Of a stretch of 64,000 nt of DNA, positions 50,502 through 59,975 are shown one piece after another. The notes under the pieces were generated by a model. It was not told where the DNA came from. It made no database searches and was given only the letters and a program-made list of their open reading frames with translations. The position numbers and the translations under genes are program-made. The stretch spans positions 248,001 through 312,000 of the forward strand of contig NZ_JAAOIZ010000005.1 of NCBI RefSeq assembly GCF_013184525.1. The letters are read 5' to 3'. Each line of letters opens with the position of its first letter. The first letter of the stretch is position 1. The stretch comes from Chryseobacterium sp. LAM-KRS1. Its GTDB lineage: Bacteria > Bacteroidota > Bacteroidia > Flavobacteriales > Weeksellaceae.

Positions 50502-50611
50502 TTCTATTTTTTCTAATCTAGATTTTATTTTGATAGATTCTACAATTAGATGTGAAATTCAATATTATGTTAAATACAATCTCAAGTCTGATTATAAATC
50601 TTCCGTATTAC

Positions 50612-51331
50612 TTATTTATTAAGTAAAGCTTTCAGTCTGTTATAGATTTCGACATACGCTTCAGTTACTTCACCTAAGTCTCTTCTGAATCTGTCTTTAT
50701 CTAATTTTTTCATGGTGTCTTTATCCCATAATCTGCATGTATCAGGAGAGATTTCATCTGCCAGGATAATTTCACCATCTGATGTTTTCCCTAATTCGAT
50801 CTTGAAGTCAACCAGGATGATATTCATTTTATCAAACAGATCGATAAGGATTTCGTTGATATCAGAAGTCAGCTCGTACATTTCGTCAAGCTCTTCATAC
50901 GTAGCTGCACCTAAGAAAACAGCGTGGTGATCATTGATCAAAGGATCTCCCAATTCGTCTTTTTTATAGCAGATATCAAAAATAGTTACCGGAGATTTTA
51001 TACCTTCCTCTACTCCTAATCTCTGAGCCATACTTCCGGCAGAATAGTTTCTTACAACCATTTCCAAAGGAATAATGGATACTTTTTTTACCAATTGTTC
51101 TCTTTCGTTCAATTGTTTAATGAAATGAGTTTTAATCCCTTTTTCATTTAAATACTCAAAAATTAAAGTGGTGATCGCGTTGTTCATTTCGCCCTTAAGA
51201 TCAACCTGTCCTCTTTTCTGAGCATTGAAAGCCGTAGCATCATCTTTGAAACGCACTACTACTTGATCAGGATTATCGGTAGCAAACACTTGTTTAGCCT
51301 TACCTTCGTACAACATTTCTTTCTTTTCCAT
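50612..51331 (-). CDS. purC: Phosphoribosylaminoimidazole-succinocarboxamide synthase
   Basis: A 239-residue SAICAR synthetase: [11 protein letters not shown] (ATP-binding N terminus), [26 protein letters not shown] and [14 protein letters not shown] are family motifs. It joins CAIR and aspartate in purine synthesis. It is upstream of purF on the same strand and downstream of the SatD-DUF3307 pair. Confidence 0.96.
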   Translation of the reverse strand: MEKKEMLYEGKAKQVFATDNPDQVVVRFKDDATAFNAQKRGQVDLKGEMNNAITTLIFEYLNEKGIKTHFIKQLNEREQLVKKVSIIPLEMVVRNYSAGSMAQRLGVEEGIKSPVTIFDICYKKDELGDPLINDHHAVFLGAATYEELDEMYELTSDINEILIDLFDKMNIILVDFKIELGKTSDGEIILADEISPDTCRLWDKDTMKKLDKDRFRRDLGEVTEAYVEIYNRLKALLNK

Positions 51332-51363
51332 TTTCTAAATTGTCTTTATAGTTAGATTTATAA

Positions 51364-52059
51364 TTATTTTATTAAAATTCCCGTTAAAACAGCCATTCCA
51401 AAACTTAAAAGCGTTCCTACCAATACATATTCAGTCAACTTTCGTTGTTTTGCCTGTGCAAGGTCACTGAATCTGAATACAGATTTGGCAGCAACCATGA
51501 AACCTACCCCTTCCCAGTGGTTTACCAGAATAAAAATAAATACCAGTAAACGTTCCAGGATTCCTATATATTTACCTGCACTCGTTAAAGATTCGGTTTG
51601 TATATTATTCTGAGCTTCAGCAACCGGAGTCCATGAAGACAGTAATATTTTAATGATAATAGATGAAGGCGTCGTTAAAAATAAAACAGCCATTACTATT
51701 TTCAGAAATTCCTGATTTTCAAATATTGTTACATCAAATTCTTTAAAATAAAATGAAACACCTAGAATGACCAGAATATGAAGAACCTGATCAATAAAAA
51801 ACCATCTTTTCTTTGTTTTAATGTTTTGAAAGATAAGCTTAGCTGCATCAATGATAAAATGAGAAATACCTACCAACGCTGCCACCCACCAAAGTTGAAG
51901 GTTCCAGAGGAAAATAAAAGTTAAAGCGGTATGTATGAGAACATGCAGGTAGAGATACCTACTTTTAAGTTTACGATTTTCTTTATCAGCAACCCATGAA
52001 TTTGGCTGAAGAATAAAATCTCCGAGTAAATGTGCCAATATGAGTTTAGTGAAAATCAT
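51364..52059 (-). CDS. DUF3307 membrane protein
   Basis: A 231-residue protein with about six helices. LILAHLLGDFILQPNSWVADK at the N terminus and LVGISHFIIDAAKL are the hallmarks of DUF3307. Function unknown; in many bacteria it is paired with a SatD-type gene, as here (1 bp gap), and the two are surely co-transcribed. Confidence 0.88.
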   Translation of the reverse strand: MIFTKLILAHLLGDFILQPNSWVADKENRKLKSRYLYLHVLIHTALTFIFLWNLQLWWVAALVGISHFIIDAAKLIFQNIKTKKRWFFIDQVLHILVILGVSFYFKEFDVTIFENQEFLKIVMAVLFLTTPSSIIIKILLSSWTPVAEAQNNIQTESLTSAGKYIGILERLLVFIFILVNHWEGVGFMVAAKSVFRFSDLAQAKQRKLTEYVLVGTLLSFGMAVLTGILIK

Positions 52060-52060
52060 G

Positions 52061-52666
52061 TTACAGTTCTGAAATTTTCTTTCTAAAATATTGATTTGTC
52101 TCTACGATAAGGTCATAGTTCGCCCGTTTTAGCCTCTGGCTTACCGAAGATTGCGATATGGCAAACTTCCTGGCTAGATCTTCCTGGGTGATATCTTTAT
52201 TCATAATCATTTCATGAATAATCTCTGCGGTAGCCATTGTCCAGTTATCAAAATCTTTTGAAGCCCACTTTAAAAGAATATTGAGGTCCCTGTCTACCGT
52301 TTCGTTCGATGTTTTAATAGCAACAGTATCACCATCACTCTTTAATCCATTCAGTAATCTTCCGGAATTAACGTAGGCCGTTCCATTGGATTCGGTAATC
52401 TTTTCGGATGAAAAGTTTTCCTCACCAATACCGATGGCTATCCTTACATCTAAATTTTCCTGACTTTTTATAATAGATTTTATGGCTAGAAAACGCCAGA
52501 AAACTTCATCGATAGTACACTTAAACTGAAATTCATCTCCTCTGTAAATTTCCCATGTGAGGGGTGAGCTCCCCCAATTCTCCAGGAGATTCTTTAGTTT
52601 GGTAATCCAAACTTCTGTGTCTGCATGTTGCGAATTTATAATATCACCGGTGATGACCGCTATCAT
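52061..52666 (-). CDS. SatD family protein with C-terminal helix-turn-helix
   Basis: A 201-residue protein. MIAVITGDIINSQ and the middle RGDEFQFKC and RIAIGIGEENFS segments fit the SatD family; the C-terminal ITQEDLARKFAISQSSVSQRLKRANYD is a clear helix-turn-helix. It probably acts as a regulator, and the 18-bp repeat array just upstream is the natural binding target (inference). A minus-7 box ends five bases before the ATG, so the transcript may be leaderless. Confidence 0.85.
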   Translation of the reverse strand: MIAVITGDIINSQHADTEVWITKLKNLLENWGSSPLTWEIYRGDEFQFKCTIDEVFWRFLAIKSIIKSQENLDVRIAIGIGEENFSSEKITESNGTAYVNSGRLLNGLKSDGDTVAIKTSNETVDRDLNILLKWASKDFDNWTMATAEIIHEMIMNKDITQEDLARKFAISQSSVSQRLKRANYDLIVETNQYFRKKISEL

Positions 52667-52670
52667 TTTG

Positions 52671-52678
52671 CAAATATA
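52671..52678 (-). promoter_or_regulatory. Minus-7 box (TATATTTG) of satD-DUF3307
   Basis: A full TAnnTTTG match on the minus strand, only 4 bp before the ATG at 52666. Transcription would start at or next to the start codon, implying a leaderless mRNA. The first operator-like repeat overlaps this box. Confidence 0.55.
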
Positions 52679-52751
52679 AGCATAATTACTTATAAATAAA
52701 AGATATAAGCAGAAACACTTATAGATATTAATTATTAGTGAATCTGCTTAT
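52676..52751. repeat. Three 18-bp near-palindromic repeats at 29-bp spacing upstream of satD
   Basis: Copies at 52676-52693 (ATAAGCATAATTACTTAT), 52705-52722 (ATAAGCAGAAACACTTAT) and 52734-52751 (inverted: ATAAGCAGATTCACTAAT). Starts are exactly 29 bp apart. Each is itself an imperfect palindrome, ATAAG-N8-CTTAT, like a dimer operator. Copies 2 and 3 share 15 of 18 bases. They end 10 bp before satD. Confidence 0.75.
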
Positions 52752-52870
52752 ATCAATATACTGTAAAACAGTAGATTCAACGGGATATGAGCTCTTTAAA
52801 AATTAATTTCCAGAACTATAATTTCATTACTTTTTAAAGTGAAAAAATCTATTTTCTGAATTTTATAAAG

Positions 52871-54745
52871 TTATTTCTTAATAAATTTAAATACTTTGTT
52901 ATCCAGTTTTAAAAGATAATGACCGGATTGTAAATTCTGTACGGAAATATTATTTTTATTTAGGAAAGGTATTTTTTCAGTAATCAATACCCTTCCGGAC
53001 CAGTCGATGATCTGTGCCGTTTCTATGCCTTCTGTTTTTCCGCTTACAAATATATTTTCACTGACAGGATTAGGATATATTTTAAGTTCTTCCTGTCCGG
53101 CATACTGAATATCCTGTAAAAATAAAGTTCCCGTATCTTCACAATGATCAGCAGGATGTACGTCCCATTCATTTATATTAAAAGAAGTTGTGGGCTGAGT
53201 AACATTAGCTTTTCTGTAAAGAGAAACGTCAGTCAATTGAGATGAATTGGATTGGGACTTGATACCAATAGCATCAACAGTTGCAGATTTATAACTCAGC
53301 TCAATATACTGGCTTCCTGAAAATGTCATTTGCGGGGCTGCAGTAACAAACTTAGCGCTTTCATTGCCAAAGCATGAAAAACTGGCGTTAGGATTTAAAA
53401 TAATAAAAGTTTCATTATTCTGTACGATGCCCTCCAGTTCATATGGAGCAGGAAAATAATAATTGGTTCCACTAGGAAACTGAATAGCAAGTCTGTAATT
53501 GCTTAAATTCACCGCATGCCCCGTTCTGTTGGTAATCTCAATAGCTTTATTATTGGATGTTCCTTCTAAATATTTAGAAACAAAAAGGTCTTTGGAGTAT
53601 ACATCGGAAGCAAGAGTGGTTACTGAAACAATATTACTGTCTGGTGAAAAAAGATATCCGTTATCATAGGCTTTAACCGTATAATTGTAGTTGGTAGAAG
53701 GAGAAAGATGATCGATGCTTATCGAGGTATTTCTTGTTGATGCCACCAGCGACCCATTCTGATAAATCTTATATCCGATAACATCTGAACTTGTACTTGG
53801 CGTCCAGCTCAATGTTGTAAAGTAGGCGCTTGTCTGACTCACAGTTAGATTCGTTGGTGATTGAGGAGAAATCGTGTCAGGAACCTGTCCCCAGATATCA
53901 TTTACCCATTGCGGATGATCAATAAATGGATTTCTGTTCTTTTGTATCATGTAAACAGAATTATTTCTGTCAATTTCTCTTTGGGAAACAGGATCCTGGG
54001 CATGCCATTGGAGAAGCATAGCTATATACGCATCATCAAATGCTTTTTCTTCCGTACCGTCCAGAGGATTGGTATCCGAGGCCGGGTTTGCATTATTGTT
54101 GAATTTAAAAGTTCCTAATTTTCCTTCATACCTCACTGCAAAATACAATAAGCTCCTGGCAACATCTCCTTTGAACTCATCTATTGGTTCGTAAACACGT
54201 CCTGTATAAGCATAATTGGGAATGGCACTTCTTCCGATTTTGGAAGAATTGGTAAAGGTGTAAAATACATTAGAAGGTGTTGTAGTAGAAATTCCATACG
54301 GATAATTACTTCTCAACTGATTGATCCTTGCATCTGTTGGTGCTACATAAAACAAATCCGAATACATGGGATAGTTACTGTAAAATGTACTTTGAGGCAT
54401 CATATGCTCTCTGTTCCATCCGAGTCCTTCGGCCGACGAACTTCCTATAAGATTAGCGGTCGTATATTCGTAAGCATCCGGTCCTGTCGGAATTTCAGAG
54501 TACATATCCAATAGTATCGTCGTGTTGCTTGCATCATGATCATAATAAATATCGAGATCCGTCTGATTATAATAATTGGTGAGATCACCATAATGCCAGC
54601 TTATGTTCTTAGTCGAAATAATGTCATGCAATCTGGACTTCAATGTAAATCCGGTAAGTCCCGTTGTTCCGTCATAATATCCGGCCGGAGCTTGTGCTGA
54701 AACAAAAGAGGAAAATAAGATAATAGATCGTAAAAGTTTTTTCAT
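52871..54745 (-). CDS. Secreted endonuclease I with FN3, lamin-tail and T9SS domains
   Basis: A 624-residue multidomain protein: signal peptide (to about 19), EndA/NucM endonuclease domain (about 20-285) with the catalytic stretch GWNREHMMPQS, a fibronectin type III domain (about 292-378, PTNLTVSQTSAYFTTLSW), a lamin-tail-like domain (about 385-500) and the T9SS type A signal YPNPVSENIFVSG...FKFIKK. It degrades DNA outside the cell, secreted by the type IX system for nutrient uptake or biofilm turnover. Confidence 0.9.
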   Translation of the reverse strand: MKKLLRSIILFSSFVSAQAPAGYYDGTTGLTGFTLKSRLHDIISTKNISWHYGDLTNYYNQTDLDIYYDHDASNTTILLDMYSEIPTGPDAYEYTTANLIGSSSAEGLGWNREHMMPQSTFYSNYPMYSDLFYVAPTDARINQLRSNYPYGISTTTPSNVFYTFTNSSKIGRSAIPNYAYTGRVYEPIDEFKGDVARSLLYFAVRYEGKLGTFKFNNNANPASDTNPLDGTEEKAFDDAYIAMLLQWHAQDPVSQREIDRNNSVYMIQKNRNPFIDHPQWVNDIWGQVPDTISPQSPTNLTVSQTSAYFTTLSWTPSTSSDVIGYKIYQNGSLVASTRNTSISIDHLSPSTNYNYTVKAYDNGYLFSPDSNIVSVTTLASDVYSKDLFVSKYLEGTSNNKAIEITNRTGHAVNLSNYRLAIQFPSGTNYYFPAPYELEGIVQNNETFIILNPNASFSCFGNESAKFVTAAPQMTFSGSQYIELSYKSATVDAIGIKSQSNSSQLTDVSLYRKANVTQPTTSFNINEWDVHPADHCEDTGTLFLQDIQYAGQEELKIYPNPVSENIFVSGKTEGIETAQIIDWSGRVLITEKIPFLNKNNISVQNLQSGHYLLKLDNKVFKFIKK

Positions 54746-54909
54746 ATTCTAAAATTTGGTATTGTAAAATAGATAAATAATCAATATCTCTTTACATGAT
54801 TTTTATTAAAAAATTATTAAATTATATTATGTAAAAAACTGATAGTTAATTTATTGTAGACAGAATATTACGCAGTGGATAATTTATTTTCGTATTTCTA
54901 CAATTTAAG

Positions 54910-54917
54910 TATCTTTG
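54910..54917 (+). promoter_or_regulatory. Minus-7 box (TATCTTTG) of the acyl-CoA dehydrogenase gene
   Basis: A full TAnnTTTG match, 23 bp before the ATG at 54941. Confidence 0.6.
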
Positions 54918-54940
54918 AGAACTAACTATTTACTTATATA

Positions 54941-56080
54941 ATGAATACCGAGATTGTTGACAACATCAAAATGATAGCAGAAACAGCAAAAGAATTTGCT
55001 GAAAAAAACATCAGACCCCATATTATGGAATGGGACGAGAGCCAGACTTTTCCAAAAGATCTATTTCATCAATTAGGAGAAATGGGTTTTATGGGAATTG
55101 TTGTTCCTGAGCAATATGGAGGTTCCGGGTTAGGCTATCACGAATATGTTACTATTCTTGACGAAATTTCTCAGGTAGACCCTTCTATCGGACTTTCTTT
55201 AGCCGCACACAACTCATTGTGTACGAACCATATTTACGAATTTGGAAATGAAGAGCAAAGACATAGATGGTTGCCTCAGCTTGCAACAGGAAAAGTACTT
55301 GGAGCATGGGGATTAACAGAACACAATACAGGTTCAGATTCAGGAGGAATGTCTACAACAGCTGTGAAGGATGGTGATGAATGGGTAATCAATGGAGCTA
55401 AAAACTTCATTACTCATGCTATTTCCGGAGATATTGCAGTCGTAATGACAAGAACGGGAGAAAAAGGAGCAAAGAATAATTCAACTGCTTTTGTTTTGGA
55501 AAAGGGAATGCCGGGTTTCACTTCAGGAAAGAAAGAGAACAAACTGGGAATGCGTGCTTCTGAAACGGCTGAATTAATTTTTGATAATGTACGTGTACCA
55601 GATTCTAATCGTTTAGGAGAAGTTGGAGAAGGCTTCAAGCAAGCTATGAAAATCCTGGATGGTGGAAGAATATCGATTGCAGCATTAAGTCTTGGGACAG
55701 CAAGAGGTGCATATAAAGCAGCATTAAAGTATGCTAAGGAAAGACATCAGTTCGGAAAATCTATCGCAAGCTTCCAGGCTATTAATTTCATGCTTGCTGA
55801 TATGGCAACTGAAATTGACGCTGCTGAACTTCTTATTCACAGAGCTTGTACATTAAAGAATGCAAAACAAAAAATGACCAAAGAAGGAGCAATGGCGAAG
55901 TTATTTGCTTCTGAAGCTTGTGTGAGAATTGCAAATAATGCAGTTCAGATTTTTGGAGGTTATGGATACACTAAAGATTTTCCTGCAGAAAAATATTACA
56001 GAGATTCTAAACTTTGTACCATTGGTGAAGGAACTTCAGAAATCCAGAGATTGGTAATCGGAAGAGATATTACACAATAA
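54941..56080 (+). CDS. Acyl-CoA dehydrogenase
   Basis: A 379-residue flavoenzyme. Flavin/substrate motifs are GAWGLTEHNTGSDSGGMST and FITHAISGD; the C-terminal GYTKDFPAEKYYRDSK and CTIGEGTSEIQR carry the catalytic glutamate region, as in short/medium-chain acyl-CoA dehydrogenases. It oxidises acyl-CoA to enoyl-CoA in fatty-acid or branched-chain amino acid breakdown. A DinB gene follows 16 bp downstream. Confidence 0.94.
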   Translation: MNTEIVDNIKMIAETAKEFAEKNIRPHIMEWDESQTFPKDLFHQLGEMGFMGIVVPEQYGGSGLGYHEYVTILDEISQVDPSIGLSLAAHNSLCTNHIYEFGNEEQRHRWLPQLATGKVLGAWGLTEHNTGSDSGGMSTTAVKDGDEWVINGAKNFITHAISGDIAVVMTRTGEKGAKNNSTAFVLEKGMPGFTSGKKENKLGMRASETAELIFDNVRVPDSNRLGEVGEGFKQAMKILDGGRISIAALSLGTARGAYKAALKYAKERHQFGKSIASFQAINFMLADMATEIDAAELLIHRACTLKNAKQKMTKEGAMAKLFASEACVRIANNAVQIFGGYGYTKDFPAEKYYRDSKLCTIGEGTSEIQRLVIGRDITQ

Positions 56081-56096
56081 TTTATTTTCAACTATC

Positions 56097-56594
56097 ATGA
56101 TTAAACAGGCTCTTTTAGGTGAGTTTCTCTATGAAGCAGAGAATACCCGAAAAATTTTAAATGCAATTCCCGACAGTGTTCTGGATTGGAAACCTTCCGA
56201 TAAAAGCTGGACCACGGGCCAACTGGCCTCTCATATTGCAGAGATTTACAACTGGTATGAATATACTTTCAATCAGGATACTTTCGATATGGGAATCTAC
56301 CAATATGATAAAGGGGATATTTCCACAATTCAAAATATTGTAGCAAAGTTTGAAAATAATGTCAGTAGAGCCCAACAAGTAATAGAGGGCTCTGATGAAA
56401 GTACATATTTTAATGAGTGGAAAATGGAAATGAATGGAAAAATTCTTTTCGCTCCTACTCCAAGAGTTCAGGTAATTAGAGGCTTTTTATTTAATCATTT
56501 ATATCATCACAGAGGAGAACTGGTTGTTTATCTGAGATCAACGGGAAATAAAGTTCCCGGATTGTATGGCCCTACGGCTGATGATAGATTGTAA
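56097..56594 (+). CDS. DinB-family protein
   Basis: A 165-residue DinB-fold protein: WTTGQLASHIAEIYNWYEYT carries one metal histidine and FLFNHLYHHRGELVVYLR the other two, giving the H-H-H site of thiol-dependent transferases. Substrate unknown. It is downstream of the acyl-CoA dehydrogenase and probably co-transcribed. Other DinB-like genes are at 38175 and 38630. Confidence 0.87.
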   Translation: MIKQALLGEFLYEAENTRKILNAIPDSVLDWKPSDKSWTTGQLASHIAEIYNWYEYTFNQDTFDMGIYQYDKGDISTIQNIVAKFENNVSRAQQVIEGSDESTYFNEWKMEMNGKILFAPTPRVQVIRGFLFNHLYHHRGELVVYLRSTGNKVPGLYGPTADDRL

Positions 56595-56619
56595 TGTAGA
56601 GTTAACTTATCAATAAATG

Positions 56620-56652
56620 AATAGCATGCGTATTTTACGTATGCTATTTTCT
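56620..56652 (+). terminator. Terminator of the acyl-CoA dehydrogenase-DinB unit
   Basis: AATAGCATGCGTA pairs with TACGTATGCTATT (one G-T) around a 3-base loop, followed by T-rich sequence, 26 bp after the DinB stop. Confidence 0.75.
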
Positions 56653-56761
56653 TTTTTTGATACAATATGAATTTTGTTATTCTCAACATAATGCTTAATA
56701 CATTTAAAATATAATCAAAAAATTTCTTAAAAAATTTTGTTTTCTGTTGTGAATTTTTTAT

Positions 56762-56769
56762 TAGCTTTG
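56762..56769 (+). promoter_or_regulatory. Minus-7 box (TAGCTTTG) of metallopeptidase 1
   Basis: A full TAnnTTTG match with TTTG at 56736 as -33 (22-bp gap), 26 bp before the ATG. The surrounding TTAGCTTTG-A/GTATTCCACAAT block recurs before metallopeptidase 2 (59941). Confidence 0.65.
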
Positions 56770-56795
56770 ACATTCCACAATCAAACAAATATTTT

Positions 56796-59726
56796 ATGAA
56801 AAAACAATTAACTCTGATTGGAGTGCTTTTTATGACGGGCATTTCTTTCGCTCAGACCGATCGTCTCTGGTCTCAAAGTTCACAGAAAACATCTGCAAAT
56901 GTTTTCGAGAATAAAACGAACATCAATAATCCAAAAGTCTATACACTGGACATAGATGGTTTGAAAAACGCGCTTTCAAGAGCTCCCAAAAGACTGGCTG
57001 CCGGCGAAAAATCACAAGTCATTATTTCTTTTCCTAATTCTGACGGGAAAATGGAAAACTTTAAAGTAAAAGAAAATTCAAATTTTGATCCACAACTGGC
57101 AGCCCGGTATCCGGACATTAAATCTTACGTTGGTGAGGGTCTTGGAGATTCTAATTCCACAGTTTATTTCAGTATTTCGCCCTTAGGGTTATCCTCGATG
57201 GAAATTTATGGTGATAAATCGGCTGTGTTCATCGAGCCTTACACCAAAGATCTTTCAACTTATGTGGTTTATAAAAAATCAGACAAAAAAGACAATCTTA
57301 ACAAATTTGAATGTACTGTTATTGATGTTGCCCAAAAAGGGATTGATAATACCAGTCTCGCTGCAAGACCTAACGCTGATGATGCCAAGCTGAGAACTTT
57401 CAGATTAGCACTTTCATGCACGGGAGAATACACTACTTATTTTGGGGGAACAAAAGCCAATGCTTTAGCTGCAATGAACAATACAATGACCCGCGTAAAT
57501 GGTGTTTTTGAAAAAGATTTCGCAGCAAGAATGGTTTTAATTTCTAACAATGATGCTGTAATTTACACTAACGCTTCTACGGATCCCTACTCTCCTTCAA
57601 GCAGCATGAATAACTGGAATTCGCAACTTCAAAATACCCTAACTTCTGTGATTGGCGAGGCTAATTACGACATCGGACACCTTTTCGGGGCTACCGGAGG
57701 TGGTGGAAATGCCGGATGTATCGGATGTGTTTGTACAAACGGCTCGAAAGGAAGTGGCTACACCTCCCCTGCTGATGCAATTCCTTCAGGAGATAATTTT
57801 GATATTGATTATGTAGCGCATGAGATGGGGCATCAGTTCGGAGGAAACCATACATTCTCTATGAGCAATGAAGGAACCGGAGCTAATATGGAACCTGGTT
57901 CAGGATCTACCATCATGGGATATGCAGGAATTACCTCTCAGGATGTACAACCTCATTCTGATGCATTTTTCCATGCAATAAGTATCCAGCAGATCACTAA
58001 TAATATTAAAGCTAAAACATGTCCTGTAAGTACAGCAACAGGAAATGCAATTCCAACCGCTAATGCAGGATCTGATTACACTATTCCTAAAGGCACACCA
58101 TTTATGTTAACAGGAACCGGTACGGATTCAAACGGAGATTCCTTAACCTATATATGGGAACAAATGGACAATGCTTCTTCGTCACAGACAGGAGCAAGCT
58201 CTGCAGCCAGCGCAACAAAAGCATCCGGACCTACTTTCAGATCATGGACTCCAACAACTTCTCCAACCAGATATTTTCCAAGGATGGCTTCTATCCTTGC
58301 CGGTGCTACCACAACCGCAGGTTCAGAAATTACTGTAGAAGCTTTATCTAATGTAGCAAGAACACTGAACTTCAGATTTACAGTTCGTGATAACAGAGCC
58401 GGAGGTTCAGGAAACAATTCTGATGATGCAGTGATTACGGTAAATTCTACAGCAGGACCATTTGTGGTTTCTTCCCAAAATTCAGCAACGACATATACAG
58501 GAGGAACTTCCCAAACTGTAACATGGGATGTAGCAGGAACTACAGGAAATAATGTAAATGCTGCTAATGTAGATATTCTTTGGTCAACTGACAGTGGAAA
58601 TACCTGGACTACATTATTGGCCGGAACACCTAATGATGGAAGCCAGGCTGTTACCATACCTAATGCCTCTACGACAACAGGGAGAATTATGGTAAAAGGT
58701 TCCAATCATGTATTCTTTGATGTAAATAACGCTAACATCACGGTAAATGCAGGTTCAGGAGGAACTGATACTGTAGCGCCTACAGCACCTACTCTTGCTG
58801 CTTCCGGTACTACTGCAACCACAACCAATTTATCATGGAGTGGAGCTACGGATAATGTAGGAGTTACCGGATATGATGTATATCAGGGTGCTTCATTAAT
58901 AGGATCTACTGCTTCTACTTCTTATACAGTAACAAGCTTAAGTCCATCTACCACTTACAGCTTTACCGTTAAAGCAAAAGACGCCGCAGGAAACACTTCA
59001 GTAGCCAGTAATTCCGTAAGTGTAACAACTCTTGCAGGAAGCACGGTAACCTATTGTTCAGCAAGTGCAAACAATACTGCTGACGAAAGAATAGGAAATG
59101 TGAAGTTTGGAACGATCAACAACACTTCTACGGGAACTGCAGGATACGAGAATTTCACATCTGTTTCCACTAATGTTACAAGAGGAACTGCCTATACAAT
59201 TTCTATTACTCCGGTATGGACTTCAACCGTATACAGTGAAGCGTACGCAGTATATATTGACTACAATCAAAACGGAGTCTTTACAGATAGCGGCGAATTG
59301 GTATGGACCAAATCAGGATCTACTACAACACCGGTAACGGGAAGTATAACGATTCCTGCCTCTGCTGCACTTGGCTCTACAAGAATGAGAGTAATGATGC
59401 AGTACAGCTCTATCCCATCATCATCTTGCGGAACTTATACGTATGGACAAGTTGAGGATTACACAGTAAATATCGGATCAACATCTAAAGGAGACATATT
59501 AGCTGGCAATAATATGCTTACAGATATCAAACTTTATCCTAATCCGGTAAAAAATATCCTTAATGTTTCCAATACAACATCTGAAGAATATAAAATCTTC
59601 GATATGACAGGAAAATTAATCAATTCAGGAAAACTCGAAAGAGGATCTGTTAATGTAAATAATCTCGTAAAAGGAGCTTATATGATACAAATTGGTGAAA
59701 TTTCAAGGAGATTCATTAAAGATTAA
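56796..59726 (+). CDS. Secreted reprolysin-like metallopeptidase with FN3, GEVED and T9SS domains
   Basis: A 976-residue secreted protease. Signal peptide (to about 19), propeptide-like region (about 20-190), zinc peptidase domain with HEMGHQFGGNH (H342, E343, H346, H352) and Met-turn GSTIMGYAG, beta-sandwich modules (about 415-645), a fibronectin III domain (about 655-750), a GEVED domain (about 755-890) and the T9SS type A signal LYPNPVKNILNVSN. It hydrolyses proteins outside the cell. Tandem paralog follows. Confidence 0.92.
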   Translation: MKKQLTLIGVLFMTGISFAQTDRLWSQSSQKTSANVFENKTNINNPKVYTLDIDGLKNALSRAPKRLAAGEKSQVIISFPNSDGKMENFKVKENSNFDPQLAARYPDIKSYVGEGLGDSNSTVYFSISPLGLSSMEIYGDKSAVFIEPYTKDLSTYVVYKKSDKKDNLNKFECTVIDVAQKGIDNTSLAARPNADDAKLRTFRLALSCTGEYTTYFGGTKANALAAMNNTMTRVNGVFEKDFAARMVLISNNDAVIYTNASTDPYSPSSSMNNWNSQLQNTLTSVIGEANYDIGHLFGATGGGGNAGCIGCVCTNGSKGSGYTSPADAIPSGDNFDIDYVAHEMGHQFGGNHTFSMSNEGTGANMEPGSGSTIMGYAGITSQDVQPHSDAFFHAISIQQITNNIKAKTCPVSTATGNAIPTANAGSDYTIPKGTPFMLTGTGTDSNGDSLTYIWEQMDNASSSQTGASSAASATKASGPTFRSWTPTTSPTRYFPRMASILAGATTTAGSEITVEALSNVARTLNFRFTVRDNRAGGSGNNSDDAVITVNSTAGPFVVSSQNSATTYTGGTSQTVTWDVAGTTGNNVNAANVDILWSTDSGNTWTTLLAGTPNDGSQAVTIPNASTTTGRIMVKGSNHVFFDVNNANITVNAGSGGTDTVAPTAPTLAASGTTATTTNLSWSGATDNVGVTGYDVYQGASLIGSTASTSYTVTSLSPSTTYSFTVKAKDAAGNTSVASNSVSVTTLAGSTVTYCSASANNTADERIGNVKFGTINNTSTGTAGYENFTSVSTNVTRGTAYTISITPVWTSTVYSEAYAVYIDYNQNGVFTDSGELVWTKSGSTTTPVTGSITIPASAALGSTRMRVMMQYSSIPSSSCGTYTYGQVEDYTVNIGSTSKGDILAGNNMLTDIKLYPNPVKNILNVSNTTSEEYKIFDMTGKLINSGKLERGSVNVNNLVKGAYMIQIGEISRRFIKD

Positions 59727-59755
59727 TAATATTAAATCAGGATTAAATGAAAAAG

Positions 59756-59780
59756 CTACCTCACCAGAGGTAGTTTTTTT
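59756..59780 (+). terminator. Terminator of metallopeptidase 1
   Basis: CTACCTC pairs with GAGGTAG around ACCA and is followed by T7. Confidence 0.8.
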
Positions 59781-59940
59781 ATTTGTTGATTTAGAAAAAA
59801 ATTAATCATTTATTTTGTTTTAATTTATTTTATTCATTTTTTATTAAAAAATTAACTATTATTCAATTCGTAAATGAAAATAATAATTAATACCTAGTAA
59901 AAATATGAATTAAGTACGTTTTTCGTAATATTATTTTCGT

Positions 59941-59948
59941 TAGCTTTG
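59941..59948 (+). promoter_or_regulatory. Minus-7 box (TAGCTTTG) of metallopeptidase 2
   Basis: A full TAnnTTTG match, 27 bp before the ATG, in a leader nearly identical to that of metallopeptidase 1. Confidence 0.6.
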
Positions 59949-59975
59949 GTATTCCACAATTAAACAATATTTTAT

